Assembly (NCBI GenBank): GCA_965242485.1
Contig: CBDESM010000003.1
Coordinates: 2,480,001-2,544,000 of the forward strand
Direction: 5' to 3'
Source: CBDESM01 sp965242485
GTDB lineage: Bacteria; Chloroflexota; Dehalococcoidia; Bin125
Length of the DNA: 64,000 nt
Part shown: positions 34,239-43,100 of the stretch, in pieces
How positions within the stretch are numbered: position 1 is the first letter of the stretch
Layout of the letters: every line of letters starts with the position of its first letter
The notes under the pieces: model-generated
Seen by the model: only the letters and a program-made list of their open reading frames with translations
Told to the model about the DNA's origin: nothing
Database searches by the model: none
Made by a program: the position numbers and the translations under genes

Positions 34239-34262
34239 TTCCGCGATCGCGATATCGCGGAA
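34239..34262. repeat. inverted repeat related to the hsdS palindrome
   Basis: TTCCGCGAT and ATCGCGGAA arms separated by CGCGAT. The same 9-base arms form the core of the 35-nt palindrome in hsdS. It lies 50 bp upstream of the first NYN-like gene, where an operator could sit. Confidence 0.6.
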
Positions 34263-34311
34263 CACTCGCTCCAGCACGTGCCGTTCAGTGGCGACAGACA
34301 GGAATCCGATC

Positions 34312-35970
34312 ATGACGCCCCCGATCCCGACGAAGACGCAATTCGAGGACCAACGCCACTCCTTGCTCCTTGATCCGGTCCCGGTGGCAGCACATCCGCG
34401 ACGCTTGGTCGTGGTCGTGCAGCCATCGCAGATTCCCGGCTTTGACCCGGAGAGTGGAGTTCTCTCCCGGGCTGGTCAGGCTTGGGTGGAGGAGGTGCTC
34501 ATCGTGGGCACCCAAGTGGCTTTCGGTGCGCAGGAAGTGGAACGACGCTACCTCAGCGACGATTACCCGCGGTCTTGCCCCGCGCTCGAATCCATAGGAT
34601 TCGAGCCGTTGGAGCCGGCTCTCTGCCGTGCGCTATCGGAAGACGATCTGCACGCCAACAGCCGCAGATTGCTGAGACGATCCGACCTGCGCCTTCGCGA
34701 TCTCCAAGAGGGCCTGCACGAGCACGGGATGGCGTACAGCGTTGCCAACGCCCAGGCGAACCTGCCTGCACAGGGCGTTCCTGTGGTTCTCCTCGACAGG
34801 CCGGCGGCAGAGCTCAACATCCTCGCGAGAGATTCTGCGTACGAACGCCTCGTCGCTGATCTCAACGCTGACATCGACTGGATCAGCCAACGGGGACGTG
34901 GCCAAGATGATTGGTGGGCTCCGTCCGACTATTGCCCGGAGCATGCGCAGTACTACGCGGGAGGCGATGAAGGCTGTAACTGCATCTTCCCTATCCGTGT
35001 GGTCCGAGCAGAGGAGTTCGGGGACCCAATCCACGAGATTCTCTCCAACGAGTACGGTAACGAAGGTGTGGATATCTGCCTTCTCGCCAACCGTGAAGAG
35101 AGAGAGCAGTACAGGAAATCCATGGGATGGCATCTGCGCCGTACGTTCCGCCTAGCACCCAAAAACCGGTCACCGAAGATCGATGAGGTTCGAATCTGCC
35201 TCCCTGTCCGTCGCAACCAGCAGGTACACCGACCAGTGGAGCTCCTGTTCCCTTGGGAGCACTCGGGGGCGCGGTACTGGGATTCCGAGGACCGCAAGGA
35301 TGACGAAGACACATTCTTCCGCCTCCTCTACGACCGGGATGCTGCGATCGAGCCCAAAAGCAAGAACGTCCTAGTTGTACTGGACCCGCCGGGACTCGAC
35401 CGAGGAGCAGCTTGGGCCCTTGGCTCATGGAAAGCGGCTACTGCCAATCGGGTGGACCTCCAAGCTGTCATGGATCACATCAGCGAGCAAATCTCAGCCG
35501 CCGATCGCATCCGTCTCTTGGCCCACATTCCTGACGGCCAGTTTGCCTTTGCGAGATGGCTTGACGCGCGCGACGTCAAGGTCGTCACGCTGAAAGATGG
35601 CTCAGACCTTACCGTTACGCGTACGGCAAACCGGGAGTTGATCTCTTCGCCCGAATTCCGAAGCGTGGATGAGGCGATACTGGTCACGAATGACTCGGCT
35701 CTTGCACTGGCGCTGCAGGATGCGCGGGAGACTGCGAATGACGCGTTTCCCTCTGTCACGGTGCTCGGCCTGATCGAGTGCCTCGTGGACTATGAGCCGT
35801 TGAGCTTCGTCAATATCGCCGACCTAGAACGCGATGTTGCGGGCGCATTCAAGCGCCCGCTCAAGCGCGGCTATACGCCGATTGCCGTGGACGATTATGA
35901 TCCGCGGGCAACGTTGAGTCATATGCTCGGAGGTGGCCTCGGCGGTGCGGGGGAGCATCCCGAACGGTGA
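34312..35970 (+). CDS. NYN/PIN-like two-domain protein, first gene of the cluster
   Basis: 552 residues, not assigned to a known family. The C-terminal half looks NYN-like: NVLVVLDPPGLDRG (beta1 with Asp), RIRLLAHIPDGQFAFARW, VKVVTLKDGSDLTVTR, then EAILVTNDSALALALQDA and VTVLGLIEC. It ends GYTPIAVDDYDPRATLSHMLGG, matching the end of the fourth gene (RPLEVDRYDAGSTLLNLFG). The N-terminal half (RRLVVVVQPSQIPGFD...) may be a second, degenerate copy. A middle CPEHAQYYAGGDEGCNC could bind metal. ATG at 34312 follows AGGAA; a GTG at 34288 is possible. Confidence 0.6.
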   Translation: MTPPIPTKTQFEDQRHSLLLDPVPVAAHPRRLVVVVQPSQIPGFDPESGVLSRAGQAWVEEVLIVGTQVAFGAQEVERRYLSDDYPRSCPALESIGFEPLEPALCRALSEDDLHANSRRLLRRSDLRLRDLQEGLHEHGMAYSVANAQANLPAQGVPVVLLDRPAAELNILARDSAYERLVADLNADIDWISQRGRGQDDWWAPSDYCPEHAQYYAGGDEGCNCIFPIRVVRAEEFGDPIHEILSNEYGNEGVDICLLANREEREQYRKSMGWHLRRTFRLAPKNRSPKIDEVRICLPVRRNQQVHRPVELLFPWEHSGARYWDSEDRKDDEDTFFRLLYDRDAAIEPKSKNVLVVLDPPGLDRGAAWALGSWKAATANRVDLQAVMDHISEQISAADRIRLLAHIPDGQFAFARWLDARDVKVVTLKDGSDLTVTRTANRELISSPEFRSVDEAILVTNDSALALALQDARETANDAFPSVTVLGLIECLVDYEPLSFVNIADLERDVAGAFKRPLKRGYTPIAVDDYDPRATLSHMLGGGLGGAGEHPER

Positions 35971-36058
35971 GTACCCGCGGGTCGGCTGTAAGCAGCCGAC
36001 CCGCGCTTGAATTAAACGGACAGGAACGATCTTCGGAATGCGTGTTGGAGGGAATGAT

Positions 36059-36718
36059 ATGCGGAATTTACTGTTGGTCGTGAACTGGCTGGGCGTTCAG
36101 GAGATACTGGCGCGGCGGTTCGGGCGAGTGCCTGAGATGGCGCGTAGGTACATGGATGAGCTGGAGCAAGCGGCGAGGGCGGGAACGGGAGAATCGGAAC
36201 TGCCCACGTTGATCGGCGAGGCGCACCTCGATTTCCCCCTCGGCAACGACGACTGGGAGTTCGACTATCCGCTTTGGTACGCGACGGACTTCGAGCAGGA
36301 AAAACTCGTGCAGGCAGCGCGGGATGCGCGGCGGATGATCGTCGATGATCTGCGCACGGTGTACGGACAGGCGTGCGACATCTGGATCTTCGACGGCGGC
36401 GATCCGGTCCTGGCAGATCCGATCCTGGCCCTCGTACTGGAAATGCTGAGCGAGGACTCCGCCGACCCGCGACGGGAAATCACGATCGTGCGCCTGCCAG
36501 GCGCGGCGTCGATCTCCGCCCCGCGGTTCCGGGCAGTCGATGCCGTCTCCGACCTCGGCCTGTTCAAGGGCCTCGATTTCTCTGAGCCGCCGGCCGAGAA
36601 CGGGAAGGGGTCAGTGGAGGGCGCGGGCGAACGGCCGGTCACGGAGATCAAGGCGGAGGGCGGAGTCGGCATCGTCGTGGAGTTCAACGGGCCGCCGGGC
36701 GGGGATGAGGAGGAATGA
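36059..36718 (+). CDS. degenerate NYN-like protein A of the cluster
   Basis: 219 residues. LLLVVNWLGVQEILARRFGR opens the protein, as in the next gene (LLLVMNDVWVSMVLARRFGQ); where NYN enzymes have Asp, both have Asn. Later landmarks are CDIWIFDGGDPVLADPILALV, REITIVRLPG and FRAVDAVSDLGLFKGLDF. The last motif also appears in the N-terminal domain of the fourth gene (LEYLDIVRDVGAMP). GGAGGG at 36047 supports the ATG at 36059. Function unknown; loss of the Asp suggests binding rather than cleavage. Confidence 0.6.
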   Translation: MRNLLLVVNWLGVQEILARRFGRVPEMARRYMDELEQAARAGTGESELPTLIGEAHLDFPLGNDDWEFDYPLWYATDFEQEKLVQAARDARRMIVDDLRTVYGQACDIWIFDGGDPVLADPILALVLEMLSEDSADPRREITIVRLPGAASISAPRFRAVDAVSDLGLFKGLDFSEPPAENGKGSVEGAGERPVTEIKAEGGVGIVVEFNGPPGGDEEE

Positions 36719-36788
36719 GGCCGCCCGCTCGGGGAGGCGCGAGCCGGGCGGCCGTGCGGCGGCCGGCTTGAGCGGATGGGAGTTTGAG

Positions 36789-37466
36789 ATGAGTTCGACG
36801 GGGATTTGGGCGCGGCCGCTGCTTTTGGTGATGAATGACGTCTGGGTGAGCATGGTGCTGGCGCGGCGGTTCGGGCAGATGCCCGAGCCGGAGGACTATT
36901 CGGAGGCGCTGGAGCGGGCGGCGGGGCGGGCGTTCGAGGAGCGGGAGGTGAGCGTGATCGAGGCCGAGCTGCTGGTTTGGCAGCCGCTGCCGGACGGGGA
37001 TTGGAACATCCGCCGGCCCCGCTGGCGCGCGGCGGATTTCGACTGCGGACTGTCGCGCGCGTCGGAGGATGCGCAAGAGGAAATCATGTGGTGGATGCAC
37101 GGGCTGCCGTCGAAGCCGTTCGACATCGTCTACTTCGGGGCGGCGGGCGAGGACGCCGAAGCGGCGCTGCGGGCCGCGGGGCGGGACGCGGCCGATCCGC
37201 AGCGGGAGATCACGGTGGCGACGCTGCCGGGCGAGCCGGGCCCGAACGATCCGTCGTTCCGCCGCGTCGATGCGGTCCGGGATTTGGGCGCGTTCCCGGG
37301 TTTGGACTTCTCGCGCCCCCGGGCGGCCGACGAGCGTTCGGCGGGAGCCGGCGGCGGGGCGCGGCTGCTCACGGAGCTGGATCGCGGAGCGACGATTTCC
37401 CTGCACTCCTTGCGGGACGGGCCGTTGTTCAGCGCGGATGAGGACTTCAAGTGGGACGAAGACTAG
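36789..37466 (+). CDS. degenerate NYN-like protein B of the cluster
   Basis: 225 residues, paralogue of the preceding gene: LLLVMNDVWVSMVLARRFGQMPE, FDIVYFGAAGEDAEAAL, REITVATLPG and FRRVDAVRDLGAFPGLDF occur in the same order. Start ATG at 36789 after GGATGGGAG. Same strand and spacing (70 bp) as its neighbours. The C-terminus is acidic (SADEDFKWDED). Like copy A it lacks the first catalytic Asp of NYN enzymes. Confidence 0.6.
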   Translation: MSSTGIWARPLLLVMNDVWVSMVLARRFGQMPEPEDYSEALERAAGRAFEEREVSVIEAELLVWQPLPDGDWNIRRPRWRAADFDCGLSRASEDAQEEIMWWMHGLPSKPFDIVYFGAAGEDAEAALRAAGRDAADPQREITVATLPGEPGPNDPSFRRVDAVRDLGAFPGLDFSRPRAADERSAGAGGGARLLTELDRGATISLHSLRDGPLFSADEDFKWDED

Positions 37467-37576
37467 GCGTGCAAACGGCCCGCAGCCGGGGCCGCGCATT
37501 TGGGGGAGGCGCGTAGGCTTGCGGGGATGCGAGTTGGTTGGGGCGGAGAACGCCGCCCTGTTGCTGAAGGAGTTCG

Positions 37577-38965
37577 ATGATGGCCGATGCGAGGGACCTG
37601 TACCTGGTGGTGGACGGGGACGACCTGTTCCGGGCGCCGCAGAAGGCGGCGGGGCGGCCGCCCGAGCGGCACGAGCGGATGGACTACGCGAGGCTGCTGC
37701 ACTTCGCGAGCTGGGAGGCGTTCGGCGAGCGGACCGTGCACCCGGTCTACTTCCAGCGCGAGCACAACACGGCGGCGAGCTTCTACGGGGCCCTGCGCGG
37801 GTTCGGCTACGAGCTGCGGCTCTCGCCCTACGACGACGGCTTCGAGGTGGTGAAGGAGAACATCACGGGGCTGCTGGAGGAGCTGCGCGGGCTCGACTGC
37901 GATCTCGTCTACGCCGGCGGGGACAGCTACTTCGGGCGGATCACGACGGCGCTGCGGAACCTGCTGCACGACGAGACGGGGCCGGCGCGGCACGTCGCGG
38001 TCGTGCATTTCGAGGGCTGGCGCACGATCGAGGACCCGGAGCTGGAGTACCTCGACATCGTGCGGGACGTCGGCGCGATGCCGGAGAGCATCTACGAGGG
38101 CCGCCCGGCCGCGGCCGCGTACGAGGGGCGCGCGCCGTCGTCGTACCGCGCGGCGGCGCCGATCGGGAGCAGCGCGGAGGAGACGCGCCAGCGGGCGGAG
38201 GCCGAGGAGCTGCGCCGCGCGGAAGAGGCGGAGGAGGCGGAAGAGGCAGCGGCGGAGGCCGCTTCCGAACCTCGGGAGGCGTCCGAAGAGGCCGCGCCGG
38301 CCGCCGACGGGGAAGACGGCGGGACGCCGGCGCTGGCCGGGGTCAGCGGCGGCGAGGCGCTCGTGCTGATCGACTGCGAGAACATCGATTGGCACTTGTC
38401 GGAGATGCTGGGCGGGGTGCAGCACCTGAACAAGGAAACGCGGCCGCAGTGGGCGGTGCTGAAGCGGTACGCGCTGGAGCGGGCGGCGGGGACGCCGGTC
38501 GGGATCGCGGCCTATTTGCAGTACAACGAGAAGATCGCGGGCTTCGCGCGCTTCCTGGACGCGGAGCTGGGCTTCCGCTCGGTGATCCTGCAGCCGGAGT
38601 GGGTCAAGGACGAGGACGGCCGCGAGCGGCGGCGCTCGGTGGTCGACGAGGCGATCAACAAGATGCTGGACCTGCTGGCGGAGCTGCGCTGGAGCGGCGA
38701 CGTGGCCGTGGTCAGCAACGACGGCGGCTACCTGCCGCGGCTGGAGGCGCTGCACGCGGCGGGCGGCGGCGGGCGGATCAGCGTGATCGGCTTCGTCGAC
38801 GAGATGCACGCCGAGTACGCGCGGACGGATTGGCTGGAAAAGGTCGATCTTGAGGACGACATCGGCGCGTTCTCCTACGGGGTGCCGCGGCGCTTCCGCC
38901 CGCTCGAGGTGGACCGCTACGACGCCGGCTCGACCCTGCTCAACCTGTTCGGATCGGGCGGCTAG
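37577..38965 (+). CDS. double NYN-domain ribonuclease-like protein
   Basis: 462 residues. The N-terminal NYN unit (1-165) has LYLVVDGDDLFRAP, LVYAGGDSYFGRITTAL and LEYLDIVRDVGAMP. An Ala/Glu-rich linker (about 195-255) follows. The C-terminal unit (about 262-430) has the full set: VLIDCENIDW (D...N), RRRSVVDEAINKMLDLL, VAVVSNDGGYLPRLEAL and ISVIGFVDEMHAEYA. NYN proteins are PIN-fold, metal-dependent nucleases, mostly of RNA. The C-terminal unit looks catalytically competent. ATG 37577 follows AAGGAG. Confidence 0.78.
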   Translation: MMADARDLYLVVDGDDLFRAPQKAAGRPPERHERMDYARLLHFASWEAFGERTVHPVYFQREHNTAASFYGALRGFGYELRLSPYDDGFEVVKENITGLLEELRGLDCDLVYAGGDSYFGRITTALRNLLHDETGPARHVAVVHFEGWRTIEDPELEYLDIVRDVGAMPESIYEGRPAAAAYEGRAPSSYRAAAPIGSSAEETRQRAEAEELRRAEEAEEAEEAAAEAASEPREASEEAAPAADGEDGGTPALAGVSGGEALVLIDCENIDWHLSEMLGGVQHLNKETRPQWAVLKRYALERAAGTPVGIAAYLQYNEKIAGFARFLDAELGFRSVILQPEWVKDEDGRERRRSVVDEAINKMLDLLAELRWSGDVAVVSNDGGYLPRLEALHAAGGGGRISVIGFVDEMHAEYARTDWLEKVDLEDDIGAFSYGVPRRFRPLEVDRYDAGSTLLNLFGSGG

Positions 38966-38971
38966 AGGCGG

Positions 38972-40123
38972 CTAAAGATCGAGCGGGAGCAGGCGGCCGA
39001 TGCCGAAGGTGACGGCGGTGGCGAGGAGGCCGATCAGGACGCTGCGGCCGGCGGCGTAGAGCGGGTGGCGGCTGGTGACGACGCTGCTGAGCAGGCCGGC
39101 CGCGCCGAGCAGCGCGGCGGCGACGGCGACGGCGATGCCGAGTTCGAGGTAGCCCGGCGTCCAGCCGCCGATCGCGGCGGCGAGGTAGGGCAGGATCGGG
39201 ACGATGGCGCCGGCGGAGAAGGAGAGGAAGGAGCCGATCGCGGCGGCGACGGGCGAGCCGAGGTCGCGCGGATCGAAGCCCAGCTCCTCGCGCGCCATCG
39301 CGTCGAGCGCCTGGGTCGGGTTCCGCATCAGTTCCTCGGCGACGCGGCCGGCGAGTTCGGGCGAGAGGCCCTTGGCGCGGTAGATCGCCTCCAGTTCGCG
39401 CTGTTCTTCTTCCGGGTCGAGCTCGAGCTCGTCGGCCTCGAGCGCGAGCTGGCGCTCTTCGAGTTCGGTCTGCGAGCGGACGGAGATGTATTCGCCGGCG
39501 GCCATCGAGAAGGCGCCGGCGAGCCAGCCGCCGATGCCGGCGACGAGGATCGCGCCCGAGTCGGCGGCGACGCCGGCAACGCCGGCGACCAGGGCGAGGT
39601 TGGAGACGATGCCGTCGTTGAGGCCGAACAGGGCGGCGCGGAAGGTGCCGGCGGTCGAGGCGGAGGACTTGGAAAGCTCGGCCGGGTCGTCGCCGGGCTC
39701 AATCGCGGCGAGGGCGGCGCGGTGTTCGCGCTCCTCCTGCGCGAGCGTGCCCGAGTCAGGGTCGCCCTGGTACTTGCGAATGTCGATCAGCTCTTCCCGG
39801 CGCAGTTGGTCGATGACGAAATCGAAGCCGCCGTGGGCGGCGTGCCAGGCGAGCAGGCGGCGGCGCAGCGAGGGCGCGGGCGGGTCTTCGAGCAGGCTGC
39901 GGTCGTCGATCAGCCCGCACCAGTGGGCGGCGTGCTCGCGTTCGGAGGCGGCCATCTCGCGCAGCGTGCCCGCCAGCTGCGCGTCTTTGGCGGTGGCGGC
40001 CATGCGGTCGTAGAGCCAGGCGGCTTCGAGCTCGTCGACGATCATCTCGCGGACGCGCTCGATGCGCTGTCGCGTCAGGGGCACGCGGGGGACTGCGCGT
40101 TCGCCGGCGTCGATGGCCATCAC
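38972..40123 (-). CDS. rubrerythrin-VIT1/CCC1 fusion, iron or manganese transporter
   Basis: 383 residues. The N-terminal 140 residues form a ferritin-like rubrerythrin domain (VDELEAAWLYDRMAATAKD, SEREHAAHWCGL, EEREHRAAL) with E/H metal ligands. The C-terminal VIT1/CCC1 part begins GTFRAALFGLNDGIVSNLALVAGV and contains SMAAGEYISVRSQTELEE, followed by three further membrane segments. The family exports cytosolic Fe2+ or Mn2+. GATAGCAT lies 7 nt before the ATG on this strand, a possible leaderless promoter. Convergent with the NYN cluster (6-bp gap). Confidence 0.9.
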   Translation of the reverse strand: MMAIDAGERAVPRVPLTRQRIERVREMIVDELEAAWLYDRMAATAKDAQLAGTLREMAASEREHAAHWCGLIDDRSLLEDPPAPSLRRRLLAWHAAHGGFDFVIDQLRREELIDIRKYQGDPDSGTLAQEEREHRAALAAIEPGDDPAELSKSSASTAGTFRAALFGLNDGIVSNLALVAGVAGVAADSGAILVAGIGGWLAGAFSMAAGEYISVRSQTELEERQLALEADELELDPEEEQRELEAIYRAKGLSPELAGRVAEELMRNPTQALDAMAREELGFDPRDLGSPVAAAIGSFLSFSAGAIVPILPYLAAAIGGWTPGYLELGIAVAVAAALLGAAGLLSSVVTSRHPLYAAGRSVLIGLLATAVTFGIGRLLPLDL

Positions 40124-40155
40124 GCGAATGCTATCCCGCGCGGGCCGGCGGTCGG

Positions 40156-40161
40156 TAGCCT
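40156..40161 (+). promoter_or_regulatory. predicted -10 box TAGCCT, leaderless start
   Basis: TAGCCT lies exactly 6 nt before the ATG at 40168, as at 7907, 13972 and 60217. Confidence 0.45.
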
Positions 40162-40167
40162 CTGCTG

Positions 40168-43100
40168 ATGCTGCGGCGCGGGCTGCTCGCGATCTTGTGG
40201 TGCGGCGCCGCTTGGGCGCTGGGGGCGGCGATCGCGTCGGCCGGCGCGCCGGTTGCGCTGGACGGGGCTTGGCAGCGGGAGGGGCCGTCGGGAATCGAGG
40301 TGCACGTCGACGTTCGGCTGGGCGAGGACCGGCCCGGGCGCGCGGCGCTGGCCGGCGCGGGGCTGGAGATCGAGCTGGAGCTCGCGCGGCGGGTGCAGGG
40401 CTGGATCGCGCGGTCGCGGGTCGGCGGGCTGGCGGCGCTGCCGGGCGTGATCGCCGTCCGCGCGCCGTCCTACGCGCTGCATGCGGCCGGGAGCGTGGTC
40501 AGCGCGGGCGACGCGGAGCTGGGCGCGGCGGAGGCGCGGGCGCAGTTCGGGATCGACGGGAGCGGCGTGCGGATCGCCGTGATCTCGGACGGGATCGGCG
40601 GGTTGGAGGCGGCGCGGGAGGCGGGCGAGGCGCCGCAACTGGCCGAGGCGCGCGCGTTCGGCTCCGGCTCGCTCGAGCGCGGCGACGAGGGCACGGCGAT
40701 GATCGAGGTCGTGCACGATCTCGCGCCCGGCGCGGAGCTCTCGTTCGGCGCGGTCGCGACCGACGCCGACATGATCGCGGCGGTCAACTACTTCGCCGCG
40801 CGGGTCGACGTGATCGTCGACGACGTCTCGTTCTTCTTCCCGGCCGACCAGCAGAGCGAGGTGTCGCGGAACACGGCGGCGGCGATGGCCGAGCCGGGCT
40901 GGCCGCTGCGGGCCTACGTCACGGCGGCGGGCAACTGGGCCGAGCGGCATTGGGGCGGCGCCTTCGAGCCCGGGCCCGACGGCGCGGCGCGGGGGCTGCC
41001 GCCGGGGCCGCTGCACCTGTTCAACGACAGCGGCGAGACGCAGCGCGACGCCGAGAACGCGCTCTGGATCGGCAGCGGCGAGACGGTCGAGCTGGGCCTG
41101 TACTGGCAGGACCCGCGGGGGCGCTCGACCAACGACTACGACCTGCACCTCGCCGATCGGGCCGGCCGGATCGCCGCCTCCAGCGCCGGGCGGCAGGCGG
41201 CGGGGCAGCTCGAGCCGGTCGAGCGCTTGAGCTTCCGCAACGACGGCGCGGCGGCCTGGTTCTCGGTGCTGATCCAGAACTGGCGCGGCTGGGCCGAGCC
41301 GACGCGGCTGGACCTGTTCCTGCTGCGCGGCGGGGGCGAGGGCGCGTCCCTGCTGCGGCACGCGACCGCGGCGAGGAGCCTGCTGGCGCAATCGGACGCG
41401 GCCGGGGGCGCGATCACGGTCGCGGCGATGGACTCGGCGAACGGGGACGTCCGCTCCTACAGCAGCCGCGGGCCGACCCAGAACGGCGCGGCGAAGCCGG
41501 AGCTGGCGGCGCTGGACGCGGTCGCGGTGAGCGGGGCATCGAGCCACGCGCCGCTGTTCGGCGGCACCTCGGCCGCGGCCCCGCACGTGGCGGCGGCGGC
41601 GGCGCTGCTGCTGGCGGCGCAGCCGGCGCTGCTCGCGGCCGACGGCGGCGACGCCGCGCTCGAACGCCGGCTGCTGCGCGATCTGCTGCTCGACTCGGCC
41701 CGGGACATCGGCGACCTCGGCCTGGACGACGCCTCCGGCGCCGGCGCGGTGGACGTATTCGAGGCCGTCGCCCGCGCGGCCGGCGCGCAGGTCGTGGACG
41801 CCGCGGGGCCGGCCCTGACCGCCGCGATCAACCGCGTCAACCGCGGCGGGACGCCGCTGATCCTGCTCAGCGGCGCCGGCGCGGCCGACGCCCCGCCGCC
41901 GCTCACGCGCGACGGAGCGGTGATCTCGGGCGCGGGCTGGACGATCGACGCGAGCGGCGAGTCCTACGGGCTGATCATCGAGGGCGACGGCGTGCAGGTG
42001 CGGGGCCTGCGGATCATCAACGCCGATCGGGCCGGGCTGATGCTGCTCGGCGCGGACGACGCGGAGGTGCGCGGCGTCGAGCTGATCGGGAACGGGACCG
42101 GCTTGATCGCGGAGGGCTCCGAGCGCGTGCGGATCGACGGGATCCGGGCCGCGGGCAACGCTGGGCCCGGCGTCATGTTCGCAGACGGATCGTCGGGCTG
42201 GCTCTCGAACAGCCTGATCGGCCTCGACGCCGAGGGCGGGCCGGCCGGCAACGGCGGCGCCGGCGTGCTGATCGCCGAGCAGGCGGGCGACGTGGTGATC
42301 GGCCCGCCGCTGCCGCCTTCGGCGCGACGCTCGAACGTGCCCGAAGCGAACCATGCCGCGCCGCTCGGCGCGCTGCCGATCACCGAGATCGAACCGCGCA
42401 GCGGCGCAGCGCACGTGATCCGTGGTTCGCTGCTGATCGACGGGTTCCCAGCGCCGCCGGGGACGGAGGTCGACATCTTCCTCGACCGCCGCTTCGCCGG
42501 CTCGTTCCTGGTCGGCGACGCCGGCAGCTTCAGCGCCGCGGCGACCGGGCCGGGCCGGGTGATCCGATTCAGCGTCGATGGAGTGCCGGCCGCGGCCTCG
42601 ATCCCGTTCGAGGCGGGCGGAGCGAGCGAGGTCGCCCTCGCCGTCGGTTCGCCCGGCCGGCGGGAGCCGGCCAGCGCCGACGGGGGCAACCGGATCATGC
42701 ACAACGGCGGGGCCGCCGTCGAAATCCTCGGCGGGGACGGCGCGCGCGACATCTGGGCCAACGAGGTGCTGGCGAACAGCGGCGGCCTGCTCGCCGGGCA
42801 GGCGTTGTCCGACCTGATCACGGCCGTCGAATTCGACGGCGCCGCCGTGACCATCCACGGCAGCACGCAACGCGAGGCGGCGCGGGTCGATCTGTACGCC
42901 GGACGGAGCGGCGAGGCCGCGCGGTACATCGGGACGGCGCTCGCCTCGGAGGGACCGTTCGAGCTGGCGGACGTCATCGTCGGCGATGCCGATGAATTCC
43001 TGGCCGTCGCTTCGGATGACGGCAGAGTCGTTCAGGTCTCGCATCCGCATCGCGCACGACCCGCGCCGGTGATCGCTTCGGTGACACCCGGCATCGGCAG

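Larger units (their letters stand above)
33387..34311. other. 925-bp gap with structured segment, no defensible protein gene
   Basis: The open frames here (plus 33792-34373, minus 33821-34183) have no recognisable domains, poor starts and unusual composition, so I call no gene. The region holds the candidate structured RNA at 33655-33790 and the palindromic motif at 34239-34262, both upstream of the NYN-like cluster. Confidence 0.5.

Noticed and set aside
33792..34373. 193-codon open frame on the plus strand
   Set aside because: No ribosome-binding site, no domain, and it overlaps the start of a better supported gene.
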